This document shows, piece by piece, positions 1 through 9,476 of a stretch of DNA of 64,000 nucleotides. The notes under the pieces are model-generated. The model saw only the letters and a list, made by a program, of their open reading frames with translations, was not told where the DNA came from and searched no databases. The first letter of the stretch is position 1; the number at the start of each line of letters is the position of its first letter. Origin of the DNA: Ignavibacteriales bacterium (GTDB taxonomy: Bacteria > Bacteroidota > Ignavibacteria > Ignavibacteriales > Melioribacteraceae). The translations under genes and the position numbers were made by a program. The stretch lies in contig JAIOYW010000005.1 of assembly GCA_021740915.1 (NCBI GenBank), positions 62,001 through 126,000 of the forward strand, written 5' to 3'.

Positions 1-704
1 CCGACCGTTCTTTCGGATCCACTGCTCATTACACTTCTGATGAAATTCTAATCGCTCTTGATTCTGCGGTTATAAAAAATCTTATCGTCAATAATAACGG
101 CAGTTACTCATTAAACATTGAGACTGTACTTTTCGGTGAAGAGGGAGAAAATGATGAGGAATTTCCGCGGATTCAGGAAACGAATACTCCGTTTATTATG
201 AACAAATTAATTGAGGCAAGAAAAAATATCGCAGCAAAATTCCTGCAAAAACCTGAGATGATCTGTTCTGATGAAGTTTTGAAAGCGATAGCTTCAAAAA
301 TGCCTGAAAACGAAAACGAATTATTTCAGATTGAAGGTTACACCCGTAAAACACATTCTAAGTTCGGAGATGAGGTTTTATTTACTATCAAACAAAATAC
401 TAAGCCTGAAATTCCTGATGGCTTAAAATTCCTGAGAGATCTCCTTGATCGGGGAAATAATTTTGATCAGATTTTAAAGATTACCGGTCTGAGCGATATA
501 CTTATAGCTGCACAGCTAATAGAATTAGAAAAATTCACCAAGACACCTGATGTGATAAAACTCCTCGGAAAGACAAATTATGAAAAACTAAAAAAAAGTT
601 ACAATGATGGTAATACGGAATTGCTTCAGTTAAGAAATTCTCTCCCGGCAAATATCAGCCAGGGAATGATAATGCTGTTTCTGAATAAAACACTTACTGA
701 TTAA
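1..704 (+). CDS. recQ: RecQ-family ATP-dependent DNA helicase, C-terminal part (5' truncated by window edge)
   Basis: The frame is open from the window edge (first full codon at base 3) to the stop at 702-704, so 233 residues are visible and the helicase core lies outside the window. The visible part begins with a segment like the end of the winged-helix RQC domain (GSTAHYTSDEILIALDSAVI). An HRDC domain follows from about visible residue 65 to 135, with the LIEARKNIAAKF helix and the IEGYTRKTHSKFG turn. A helix-turn-helix-like tail follows, as in many RecQ proteins of this phylum. RecQ unwinds DNA 3'-5' in recombination and fork repair, and HRDC tunes DNA binding. The Met codon at 198 lies inside the HRDC helix and is not the start. 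Its end overlaps the convergent lipoprotein gene by 11 bp. The family call rests on the accessory domains only. Confidence 0.82.
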   Translation, partial: DRSFGSTAHYTSDEILIALDSAVIKNLIVNNNGSYSLNIETVLFGEEGENDEEFPRIQETNTPFIMNKLIEARKNIAAKFLQKPEMICSDEVLKAIASKMPENENELFQIEGYTRKTHSKFGDEVLFTIKQNTKPEIPDGLKFLRDLLDRGNNFDQILKITGLSDILIAAQLIELEKFTKTPDVIKLLGKTNYEKLKKSYNDGNTELLQLRNSLPANISQGMIMLFLNKTLTD

Positions 705-1047
705 TCCGTTCACGTGTTTTCAGAGTATCGAGATAATCCGCAGCTACCTTGAAAAATTCCTCCCATTTGGCCCGGTCGGCTTCAAAACTCTTTATTTTTT
801 CCTCGTATTCTTTTTCGGGAATATCATATATCAGAAATAATTTTTCTTTTTCATTTCTAATTTTAACCGGATCGCTTGCATATTTTTCATTAACCACAAG
901 CATATCAGCATATAGCCTTGCATATTCATGAGCAGATCTTTCATCACGGGAACACCCTATAACACTAAAGACTGTTAAGAATATCGCAAGAATAAGTAAT
1001 AAGCTATTTTTTGCTTGCTTCAAAAAGAATTTTCTTTTCACGTTCAC
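694..1047 (-). CDS. Small lipoprotein of unknown function
   Basis: Up to 117 residues with a lipoprotein signal: a basic start, a hydrophobic stretch (LLLILAIFLTVFSVIGC) and a lipobox ending at Cys32, followed by SRDERS. The mature part is about 85 residues, highly charged and predicted helical, with no domain I recognise. It starts inside the 3' end of the rhomboid gene (44-bp overlap), which suggests translational coupling. The start is uncertain: GTG at 1047, GTG at 1041 or TTG at 1023 all leave a usable signal peptide. It may act in the periplasm or at a membrane. Confidence 0.6.
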   Translation of the reverse strand: MNVKRKFFLKQAKNSLLLILAIFLTVFSVIGCSRDERSAHEYARLYADMLVVNEKYASDPVKIRNEKEKLFLIYDIPEKEYEEKIKSFEADRAKWEEFFKVAADYLDTLKTRERINQ

Positions 1048-1909
1048 TTAAGTTCTGATAACCCGATTTGCTAATTTTATCAAGAATTCTGTCAATCTCA
1101 TCCTGGTCAATATCATCTTTTGTCTCATTGTGGATTTCATAATATTTAACTTCTTCGGCATCTTTCTCGTTACCGAAACCAGAACCCGGCCGCCTGAATT
1201 TTGCTGTCTTTCTCTGTCCAAAACTCAACCAGCGCTGAAGAAATTCAAAAGAAAAATGGTTCCTCCGGTCCAGTAAAATAAAAATAAATCCGGTTAAGGC
1301 GCCTCCTATATGAGCCAAATGAGCCACGATACTGGGTTCCCCAACAGACAAAAATTCTATTACAATCAAAAACGCTATAAGATATTTTGCTTTAACGGGA
1401 AGAAGAAAATAAATATAAATATACCTGTCAGGAAAAAACATGGCAAAAGCTATCATTACTCCATAAACTGCACCGGAAGCTCCGATCGTTGGACCTGTCA
1501 TTTCACCAATCAAAGGCGCTCCCAATAACTGTAAAAGTCCCGCACCCACACCCGAAAGTAAGTAGAAAAATAAAAATTTGGATGAACCCCACAGATTCTC
1601 AAGTTCCATTCCAAACATCCACAGCATAAACATATTAAAAAATATATGGCTGAAACCGCCATGAATAAACTGATATGTTATGAGTTGCCAGGGATAAAAA
1701 GAAACATCAGAATAACCGAGCGGAATCAGCCCAAAATATCGCACAATCCAGTCTTCAACCGGAATTCCGCCAATAAGAATAGTTTTGCCCAGGAGACCAA
1801 GCACAAAAACTGCGGCATTAATTATTAGCAAATTTTTTATAATCGGAGGGAAAAAAGTAAACCCGCCAAAACCTGCAGGTTTGTAGTATCCCCTGTCCTG
1901 ATAACCCAT
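1004..1909 (-). CDS. Rhomboid-family intramembrane serine protease
   Basis: A 301-residue polytopic membrane protein that cleaves substrates within the bilayer. The rhomboid hallmarks are present: the GASG motif at residues 143-146 with nucleophile Ser145, and the partner His200 in the HLAHIGGALTG helix (H-x2-G-x3-G). An HGGFSHIFFNMFMLW segment (from about residue 83) matches the conserved HxxxxHxxxN region. Six core membrane segments span roughly residues 22-215. The cytoplasmic tail (about 215-301) is charged and similar in style to other Bacteroidota rhomboids. The start MGYQDRGYY is preceded by a GAGG-like site (complement of 1914-1918). It is first in a two-gene run with the overlapping lipoprotein. 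The substrate is unknown. Confidence 0.93.
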   Translation of the reverse strand: MGYQDRGYYKPAGFGGFTFFPPIIKNLLIINAAVFVLGLLGKTILIGGIPVEDWIVRYFGLIPLGYSDVSFYPWQLITYQFIHGGFSHIFFNMFMLWMFGMELENLWGSSKFLFFYLLSGVGAGLLQLLGAPLIGEMTGPTIGASGAVYGVMIAFAMFFPDRYIYIYFLLPVKAKYLIAFLIVIEFLSVGEPSIVAHLAHIGGALTGFIFILLDRRNHFSFEFLQRWLSFGQRKTAKFRRPGSGFGNEKDAEEVKYYEIHNETKDDIDQDEIDRILDKISKSGYQNLSEREKKILFEASKK

Positions 1910-2074
1910 TGTTACCTCTTCATTGCAAAAATCAAGAAAACATTATATCCGTATTTCGGATAATGAAATATTCAACATAATTAAAACAGACTAAATGTAT
2001 GATAAGTTTCTGTAATAAAAAGAAGAATAAAACAATAAATTTTTATCTGAATAAGAAATTAAGAAATCAAAGAT

Positions 2075-2110
2075 AAAAAAAAAGAAGCAGCCTATAAAAA
2101 TGGCTGCTTC
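2075..2110 (-). terminator. Intrinsic terminator after pgk
   Basis: The 9-bp perfect stem is GAAGCAGCC at 2084-2092 paired with GGCTGCTTC at 2102-2110, with a 9-nt loop. On the minus strand it is followed by a run of nine T (A run at 2075-2083). It lies 12 bp past the pgk stop, so it is a standard Rho-independent terminator. Confidence 0.9.
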
Positions 2111-2121
2111 CAAATGGAGAA

Positions 2122-3318
2122 TTAATTATCGTTGAGGGCTGCAACACCAGGAAGAATTTTGCCTTCCAGAAATTCGAGAGAAGCGCCGCCGCCTGTACTG
2201 ACGTGTGTAACCGCTTTTGCAACACCGGCTTTTTTAACAGCACTTGCAGAATCTCCACCGCCAATAACAGTGATAGCTCCTTTTTCTGTAGCTTCAGCAA
2301 GTTTTTTTGCTATTGCAAATGTGCCTTTCGCAAAATTCGGAAATTCGAAAACCCCCATAGGACCATTCCAGATGACCGTTTTACTGTTAAGAATTTCATC
2401 TGAAAATAGGGCGGTTGTTTTCGGACCAATATCTAGCCCCATTCTATCAGCAGGAATTTTATCAGAATCACATACAATAGCAGGAGAATCATCTTTGAAC
2501 TCAGTTGCTGCTAACACATCAACCGGGAGAAGTATTTTTTTACCGCTCTCTGCCGCTCTTTTTAATAATTGCCCGGCAAGTTCAACTTTATCTTCTTCCA
2601 ATAGCGATGAGCCAATTTCATAACCCTGAGCTTTAAAGAATGTAAATGCCATACCTCCGCCGATTATAAGTGCATCAACCTTGGGAAGCATATTTTCAAT
2701 AACATCAATTTTGCCTGAGATCTTTGCACCGCCAAGAATTGCAAGCAGAGGTCGTTTAGGCTCAAGAATCGCCTTACCTAAATAATCAAGCTCTTTTTGC
2801 ATCAGATAACCCGAAGCACATTTCTGCATATATTTTGTAACGCCTTCGGTTGAAGCGTGCGCCCTATGTGCGCTTCCAAAAGCATCATTCACATATAATT
2901 CACCAAGTTTTGAGAGTAATTTAGAAAATTCAGGATCATTACCCTCTTCTTCTTTATGATAACGGAGATTTTCTAACAGCATTACGTCACCATCTTTCAT
3001 TGATGCAGCTAATTTTTCAACTTCATCCCCAACACAATCCGGTGCCATAATTACATTTTTCCCAATATGTTCTGCCAGTTTGGCGGCCGCTGGTTTGAGG
3101 CTGAAACTGGGATCGGGTTTTCCTTTGGGTCTTCCTAAATGGCTCATTAAGATCACCCGCGCTCCAACCGAAATAAGTTTTTTGATTGTAGGTAACGACG
3201 CTACTATTCTTTTGTCGTCAGTAATCTGAAGGGACTCATTCAGCGGAACATTAAAATCAACCCTTACAAGAGTGCGTTTCCCCTTAAAATCCAAATTGTC
3301 AATTGATAATTTGTTCAT
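2122..3318 (-). CDS. pgk: Phosphoglycerate kinase
   Basis: Transfers phosphate between 1,3-bisphosphoglycerate and ADP in glycolysis, or the reverse in gluconeogenesis, in the cytoplasm. The 398 residues match the family length. The N-terminal substrate domain carries RVDFNVPLN (about 19-27), SHLGRPKG (about 59-66) and the LLENLRYHKEEEGND segment. The C-terminal nucleotide domain carries GGAKISGKI, WNGPMGVFE and GGGDSASAV. The start has an AGAGG ribosome site 5 nt upstream (complement of 3324-3328). Only 23 nt separate this start from the end of the terminator behind gap. Expression may therefore depend on read-through from gap or on a promoter inside gap. Confidence 0.98.
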   Translation of the reverse strand: MNKLSIDNLDFKGKRTLVRVDFNVPLNESLQITDDKRIVASLPTIKKLISVGARVILMSHLGRPKGKPDPSFSLKPAAAKLAEHIGKNVIMAPDCVGDEVEKLAASMKDGDVMLLENLRYHKEEEGNDPEFSKLLSKLGELYVNDAFGSAHRAHASTEGVTKYMQKCASGYLMQKELDYLGKAILEPKRPLLAILGGAKISGKIDVIENMLPKVDALIIGGGMAFTFFKAQGYEIGSSLLEEDKVELAGQLLKRAAESGKKILLPVDVLAATEFKDDSPAIVCDSDKIPADRMGLDIGPKTTALFSDEILNSKTVIWNGPMGVFEFPNFAKGTFAIAKKLAEATEKGAITVIGGGDSASAVKKAGVAKAVTHVSTGGGASLEFLEGKILPGVAALNDN

Positions 3319-3341
3319 AAAATCCTCTGAAAATATTTGAT

Positions 3342-3380
3342 AAAAAAAAGACGCAGTATCCTAAAAGATTACTGCGTCTT
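3342..3380 (-). terminator. Strong intrinsic terminator between gap and pgk
   Basis: An 11-bp perfect stem (AAGACGCAGTA at 3348-3358 with TACTGCGTCTT at 3370-3380) has an 11-nt loop. On the minus strand it is followed by an eight-T tract (A run 3342-3349, shared with the stem base). It lies between the gap stop (3403) and the pgk start (3318), so it would stop or attenuate transcription from gap into pgk. Confidence 0.88.
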
Positions 3381-3402
3381 CAGATAAATCATTTAATTAC
3401 GA

Positions 3403-4425
<1,023 letters not shown>

Positions 4426-4441
4426 TTATTTGTAAAATGTA

Positions 4442-4470
4442 AATATACTTATTATCAAATATCTTATCAA
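4442..4470 (-). promoter_or_regulatory. Sigma70-like promoter of gap
   Basis: On the minus strand, TTGATA (complement of 4465-4470) is followed by a 17-nt spacer and TATATT (complement of 4442-4447). This predicts a start near 4435 and a leader of about 40 nt with AGGAGG at 4405-4410. The TTGATAA word occurs twice in tandem here. The match is to the general sigma70 consensus. Bacteroidetes-type sigma factors often prefer other boxes, so this is a prediction. Confidence 0.6.
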
Positions 4471-4936
4471 TCTAAAGCTTTTATATCCTTTTATATTAAT
4501 AAATTATTTTTGTGTTAAGTTTTCTAAATACTGAGGAAAGAGCAATATTATTAAGCCTATTCAGAGCAGCAATGATTGCTCATACTAAACATTCAATTAA
4601 TTTTTGCTGCCCGATGGTGACTTTTACATGTGAAAGAATAATCCATAAAAATTATGCTTTAGAAGAAAAATGCCGGAATTGTTCCCTGTCTATTTCGTTA
4701 TCTCGTTTAGAACTTGGTTTCCCGGATAAATTACCAATCTATTCTGGTATTTTGAATAATTAATATAAGTTCAACACTCGATTAGTGAATAATAATTCAA
4801 TATTCATAAGAATAATGCAAAAGTGAGTAGATTTAGAAAAAATTACAGGCAATAAGGTTACTTTTACTTGCCAGATATCAAATTTTTTCTTATTTAAAGT
4901 TGATAAATTCCGGATTATAAATATTTTGAGGTCTAA
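4471..4936. other. Gene-free interval between gap and the Crp/Fnr gene
   Basis: About 540 bases separate the divergent gap and Crp/Fnr genes. The gap promoter occupies the left end. The rest is AT-rich. One 83-codon open frame (4512-4763, GTG start) lacks a ribosome site and resembles no family, so I do not call it. I see no structured RNA and no clear palindromic Crp/Fnr site here. Confidence 0.5.
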
Positions 4937-5620
4937 ATGGCAATAACGAACGATTTTTTATTTTATGTCCCGATTTTTTCATCCCTTGACGAGGACACAA
5001 TCCATAAAATTTCGACAATCGGCACCGCAAAAACTTTCAAAAAAGATTCTGTAATATTTATGGAGGAGGAAGCCGGTTCTGCCCTTTTTGTTATCATTAG
5101 TGGAAAAGTTAAGATCTCAAGAACCAGCAGCGATGGAAGAGAAGTGATCCTTTCTATCCTTGATGAGTCTGATTTCTTTGGCGAAATGGCGATTCTCGAC
5201 GGACTTACACGATCTGCAAATGTTATTGCAATTGAAGATTCGGATGTTTTCCTGATACAGCGTGAACAGTTCCTTAATTTATTGCATGAACATCCGGAAG
5301 TTTCGGTAGCACTTCTACAGGAATTGACCAAGCGCTTACGTATGGCTGATATGAAAATAAAAGCCCTAAGTCTAAAAGATGCAGAGGGGAAAGTCGCTAC
5401 GGTCATTCTCCAGATTGCTGATGATATTGGTAAAATTCAACGCGGAATCGTTGAAATTGAGAAATTACCGCTCCAGCAAGATCTTGCCAATATGGCCGGA
5501 ACATCGAGAGAAACAATATCCCGGACTCTTCATGCTTTCGCTAAAAAGGGATTGATTGAACTGGAAGGTTCAAAACTCAGAATTTTGAACTACGAAAAAT
5601 TTAAAGAAACTTTTGTGTGA
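4937..5620 (+). CDS. Crp/Fnr-family transcriptional regulator
   Basis: A 227-residue cytoplasmic DNA-binding regulator. Residues about 10-125 form the cyclic-nucleotide-binding beta-roll. The phosphate-binding cassette FFGEMAILDGLTRSANV keeps the Gly-Glu and Arg-Ser pairs that bind cAMP in Crp, so a cyclic nucleotide ligand is plausible. A long dimer helix (about 128-150) leads to a winged helix with the recognition segment MAGTSRETISRTLHAF (about 185-200), the usual Crp E-T-x-S-R form. There are no cysteines, so it is not an Fe-S Fnr or a heme CooA. It stands alone, divergent from gap across 540 bp. Whether it controls gap cannot be told from the sequence. Confidence 0.93.
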   Translation: MAITNDFLFYVPIFSSLDEDTIHKISTIGTAKTFKKDSVIFMEEEAGSALFVIISGKVKISRTSSDGREVILSILDESDFFGEMAILDGLTRSANVIAIEDSDVFLIQREQFLNLLHEHPEVSVALLQELTKRLRMADMKIKALSLKDAEGKVATVILQIADDIGKIQRGIVEIEKLPLQQDLANMAGTSRETISRTLHAFAKKGLIELEGSKLRILNYEKFKETFV

Positions 5621-5688
5621 TATATTTTTCCACTCCTGTTAGTTCATGATTTGATTTTGTTTAATAATTCAGTGCCGTAATTCTTATT

Positions 5689-7257
5689 ATGAAAAATTTC
5701 GGTAAGTACTCATTCAATTACGGTAATTCTGATCTCCTGTATTACCTGATAATAATATTCTCAGGTTTATTTGTATATGTAAACGCTCTTGAAATAAAAT
5801 TTTTTGGTGATGAAATTGCATTTCTTGAACGGACAAAAGTTGCAGACCTAAACGGATTGTTTGCACTATTGGGGAAGCAGGATTTTGACGCAGATTATTA
5901 CAGACCTGTTCCTAACTTTTTCTCAGGCTTCGTTTCTTTTCTATTGTCTGACTCCCTCAAACTTCACAGGGGATTTGCCATAATTCTTCACATTGCAAAT
6001 TCTCTTTTAATATACCTCATTGCAGTTACATTTTTTCATGAGCGGATAAAGGCATTATTGTCCGCGCTTATATTTTTGTTTTTCCCTATTAACGATCTGG
6101 CTGTATTCTGGCTTACTGATACTTTTGACAGGTTTTTATTTTTGTTTTATTTTGCAGGATTATTGAAGCTCCTAAAATCAGGCGGAAGATTTACACTTGT
6201 ATCCGGCATCTTTTTTATCCTCGCTTTTCTTTCCAAAGAAACTGCTCTGAGTTTTCCGGTACTGGTTTTCCTCACTAACGCTGTGCTGCTGAAAAAGCCG
6301 CTAAAAGAGTCTTTGTTCCAGATGCTCCCCTTTCTGTTAATACTTTGTACAATTATTGCCTTCAGATATTTTGCGTTCGATAATAATATCTTTGCAGTAA
6401 ACGATTCACATTCAAGCGCCGGATATGGAGTGATTCTTAAAAACCTTATGATCTTTGCCGGACTTCTGCTGCTTCCTTTTTTCAACTACCAGCTTACAGA
6501 TTTTTTTTCAACCAACATACTAACTACTTCGGTTATTCTTGCTGCAATTACTGTATCCATGCTTATTTCCTTTGCCCGAAAAGCTGATTTCGTATCCCTG
6601 AAATCTGCATTTTTTCTTGTTTTGGGTTGTATCTTAATCCTTTTACCTGTTTCCCGGTTAGTGATGAAATGGTACATTTATCTTCCTTCAGGCCTTTATT
6701 CCATTTTACTGATACTTATTATTGGAGCACTAACGAAGGATCGCGCAGGAAAAAAATTATTTTTTATAACAGGCGGCACAATTATTTTACTTTCCCTGTT
6801 TTCGATATCTATTACAATTTTTGATTGGATAAAACTGACGGACAAAGCTGAGAAGAATGTAAAATATTTTGCACAAAACAACCCCTCCTTCATTGAGAAT
6901 TCAGATACATTAAACTTTATTACGATTCCAGCAAAAGTTGCCAATTATCCGGTTAATCACCTCGATTTTGGAGCATATTTTAATTACTATCTGCCAACTA
7001 ATAAAGTAATAAATGTGTTTTCGCGAAGCTCCATTAAAAACATGAACGATAAGATTGAATGCAGAAATGGAGGAGACTTCTTTGAGGTGATTCATTCAGG
7101 GGCGAATTTTTTTATACTCTTTGGGTATGAAAAATATATTAACTTTGAACCTTCCGATTTGGTCGAAGGAAAATTAAAACGATTCAGACTAAATTATAAT
7201 AGAACTGATAGAAGTACTTTTATCGGTTTTACAGAAGGCAAGTATATTTTATATTAG
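5689..7257 (+). CDS. GT-C fold membrane glycosyltransferase-like protein
   Basis: A 522-residue integral membrane protein with about 11-12 hydrophobic segments. The acidic pair in FFGDEIAFLERT (Asp41-Glu42) in the first outer loop is the usual catalytic feature of GT-C enzymes (GT39/PMT-like), which use polyprenyl-phosphate sugars. DYYRPVPNFF, WLTDTFDRF and the LSKETALSFP motif recur in Tmtc/GT39-type proteins. A soluble domain occupies about residues 385-522. It is first in a tight run with the PorZ-like gene (8-bp gap) and ABC-F. Sugar and acceptor are unknown; glycosylation of an envelope polymer or protein is an inference. Confidence 0.72.
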   Translation: MKNFGKYSFNYGNSDLLYYLIIIFSGLFVYVNALEIKFFGDEIAFLERTKVADLNGLFALLGKQDFDADYYRPVPNFFSGFVSFLLSDSLKLHRGFAIILHIANSLLIYLIAVTFFHERIKALLSALIFLFFPINDLAVFWLTDTFDRFLFLFYFAGLLKLLKSGGRFTLVSGIFFILAFLSKETALSFPVLVFLTNAVLLKKPLKESLFQMLPFLLILCTIIAFRYFAFDNNIFAVNDSHSSAGYGVILKNLMIFAGLLLLPFFNYQLTDFFSTNILTTSVILAAITVSMLISFARKADFVSLKSAFFLVLGCILILLPVSRLVMKWYIYLPSGLYSILLILIIGALTKDRAGKKLFFITGGTIILLSLFSISITIFDWIKLTDKAEKNVKYFAQNNPSFIENSDTLNFITIPAKVANYPVNHLDFGAYFNYYLPTNKVINVFSRSSIKNMNDKIECRNGGDFFEVIHSGANFFILFGYEKYINFEPSDLVEGKLKRFRLNYNRTDRSTFIGFTEGKYILY

Positions 7258-7265
7258 GGAGAAAC

Positions 7266-9470
7266 ATGCATTTTTTTCTTTTCTTTGTTTATCTTTTTCT
7301 CGTTACTAATCTTCTTGCTCAGAATGAATATTCCTGGAAAAACTACACCGGGAAAAACAACATCAGCGGATTAACGGTAGCCGCAGATCATTATTGGGCT
7401 TCAACATCCGGTGGGGTTTTCAGATATCTTAACGGGGAATTCTTAGCTTTTACAAAATCCGAAGGATTAAACAGCCATAATATAACAGCAATCTCTTCAG
7501 ATGCCTCTGGTGCAGTCTGGGCGGGTGATGCGGACGGAGTCGTTCATGTTATATTTAATGATAACAGTATTCTTAAGATTTCAGATATCTCAAGAAGCGG
7601 TGAAAATAATAATCAGATTAATAAAATTGTCATAAGCGGCTCAACAGCTTATATATGTACGGCTTTTGGAGTAACACTGATAAGCACGGAAAATTTCCAG
7701 ATTAAGGATACTTTTTTCAAGTTTGGAGATTTTCCTTCAAAAATTCAGGTATTTGATCTGCTTGCAGACGATAGAATTTTTGTTGTCACCGAGAACGGCA
7801 TCGCCATATCCAATCCCGGAGCAGTCAATCTTTCGGCTCCGGATTCCTGGCAAATTTATTCATACTCAATTGATCTTAATGCCACGACGGCAAAATCAAT
7901 ATCCAAATATGGTAATCTACCCGTTTTAAGCAGTGATAAAGGTATCTTTTCATTTACCGGAAGTACTTGGCAGCAATATAGAATGAAAGATACTTCACTA
8001 ATAAAAATAGTTGTTTCTCAGGATACATTATGGGCTTTAACTCAGAACAGTTTGATAAAATTACTTCCCGGAACGAGGGAAACGGTATTTTCGATAACAA
8101 ACAGCTTATTTACTGATCTTAAAATCAATGAAGATGAAAAAATTCTTGGAACCACTTTGGGATTTCATATTCTCAGAGCAGACGGAAATCAGAATATTCT
8201 TGTGCCTGGACCTCGTGATAATTTATTTGCAGGGATTGCAGTCGGAGAAAATGGTGTGTTATATGCTTCGAGCGGAAGGGGTGCAAATGGGCCAGGAATA
8301 TATATAAAGGACGGCGAAGAGTGGTCTAATTTTAATATTTCCAATACACCTTCACTTCTTTCTAACGCCTACCATAATACAACGGTGATGAAAGACGGCT
8401 CAGTTTGTTTCGCCAATTGGGGAAAGGGCTATGCCCTCCTGAATCAAGGCAATTTTTCAGCTTATAATGCTGATTCTACTGGAATGACCGGGATTGTAAA
8501 GGATCCCAAATTTCTTGTGATCAGTGATATTCAGGAAGATTCCAAAGGTGACCGGTGGTTTGTAAATTTTGAATCAGCAGCAACGGCACCCATCAGTAAA
8601 AGGTCTTCTGAGGGTGTGTGGAATCATTATCAGTTGAAAAACCCTCTGCTTTCAACTGTCACCGTGGCTGAACATCTGCTTATTGATCAGTATGATACCA
8701 AATGGTTCGCTTTGACCGGATCGGAAGGAAGCGGACCTGGACTTGTTTATTTTATGGATAATAAGACAGCAGATAATCTTGATGATGATGAATGGGGAAT
8801 TATTAAAGAGACAGATGGGCTGACCAACAATAAAATAACTTCACTTGCCCTTGATCAGAGAGGCGAAATTTGGGTTGGGACTGATCTCGGTGTCAGTATA
8901 ATTACGGATCCATCAAATCCCGACTACAGAATATCAAGCGCATTCGCTCTTCGTCAGCAGGCGATAAAATGTATCGCTGTGGATCCGCTTAACCAAAAAT
9001 GGGTTGGGACCATCAAAGGTGTTTTCCTCGTCTCTTCAGATGGCAGCGATCTTATTGCACAATTTAATGCAACAAATAGTCCCCTACCCTCTGATCTCAT
9101 TAATGATATTGCAATCGATCCTAATTCCGGTAAAGTATATGTTTCAACCGATCAGGGGCTGACGATGATTGAGACACCTTTTCCCGCTCCGCTCAAAGCT
9201 TTTGGTGAAATTGAGATTTATCCTAATCCGTTTAAACCTGTTGGTTCGAATTATATCACAATTGATGGACTGATTCGGGACGCTCAGATAAAAGTCCTCA
9301 CAATTTCGGGAAGACTTGTGACTGCTTTTGAATCACCTGGCGGAAGAGTCGCTTTCTGGAATGGAACTGATTTTTCCGGCAAACCGGCGCCCTCGGGTAT
9401 TTATCTTATCGTAGCTTATGACCGCGACGCCAAAAATGTTGCAACCGCTAAACTCGCTCTTATCCGTTGA
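7266..9470 (+). CDS. porZ: PorZ-like T9SS component: secreted two-propeller protein with T9SS sorting domain
   Basis: A signal peptide (about 18 residues ending LLAQ) is followed by repeated WAS..GGVFRY, VWAGDADGVVHV and IWVGTDLGVSII blades, typical of the two-component-regulator propeller fold. The opening NEYSWKNYTGKNNISGL and the blade order resemble PorZ, which in Porphyromonas has two seven-bladed propellers plus a C-terminal domain and works with PorU in the attachment complex. The length (734) is close to P. gingivalis PorZ (about 776). The C-terminal sorting domain runs from YPNPFKPVG at about residue 651 to the end. GGGAG-type spacing (AGGGAG just before the ATG) supports the start. 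It could instead be an ordinary T9SS cargo propeller; the start-to-end architecture favours PorZ. Confidence 0.66.
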   Translation: MHFFLFFVYLFLVTNLLAQNEYSWKNYTGKNNISGLTVAADHYWASTSGGVFRYLNGEFLAFTKSEGLNSHNITAISSDASGAVWAGDADGVVHVIFNDNSILKISDISRSGENNNQINKIVISGSTAYICTAFGVTLISTENFQIKDTFFKFGDFPSKIQVFDLLADDRIFVVTENGIAISNPGAVNLSAPDSWQIYSYSIDLNATTAKSISKYGNLPVLSSDKGIFSFTGSTWQQYRMKDTSLIKIVVSQDTLWALTQNSLIKLLPGTRETVFSITNSLFTDLKINEDEKILGTTLGFHILRADGNQNILVPGPRDNLFAGIAVGENGVLYASSGRGANGPGIYIKDGEEWSNFNISNTPSLLSNAYHNTTVMKDGSVCFANWGKGYALLNQGNFSAYNADSTGMTGIVKDPKFLVISDIQEDSKGDRWFVNFESAATAPISKRSSEGVWNHYQLKNPLLSTVTVAEHLLIDQYDTKWFALTGSEGSGPGLVYFMDNKTADNLDDDEWGIIKETDGLTNNKITSLALDQRGEIWVGTDLGVSIITDPSNPDYRISSAFALRQQAIKCIAVDPLNQKWVGTIKGVFLVSSDGSDLIAQFNATNSPLPSDLINDIAIDPNSGKVYVSTDQGLTMIETPFPAPLKAFGEIEIYPNPFKPVGSNYITIDGLIRDAQIKVLTISGRLVTAFESPGGRVAFWNGTDFSGKPAPSGIYLIVAYDRDAKNVATAKLALIR

Positions 9471-9476
9471 AATTGA

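Noticed and set aside
198-704. Met codon at 198 as a gene start.
   Set aside because: It lies within the HRDC domain of a longer open frame that continues to the window edge.
2132-2623. Long open frame antisense to pgk, and similar ones antisense to other genes.
   Set aside because: They are mirror frames of strongly conserved genes and show no domain or ribosome site.
4442-4470. Tandem TTGATAA words considered as an Fnr/Crp operator near gap.
   Set aside because: The words are direct, not inverted, repeats. One fits a -35 box, so a promoter explains them better.
4512-4763. An 83-codon open frame between gap and the Crp/Fnr gene.
   Set aside because: GTG start without a ribosome site, scattered cysteines in no known motif, and poor codon quality; more likely chance in a gene-free interval.
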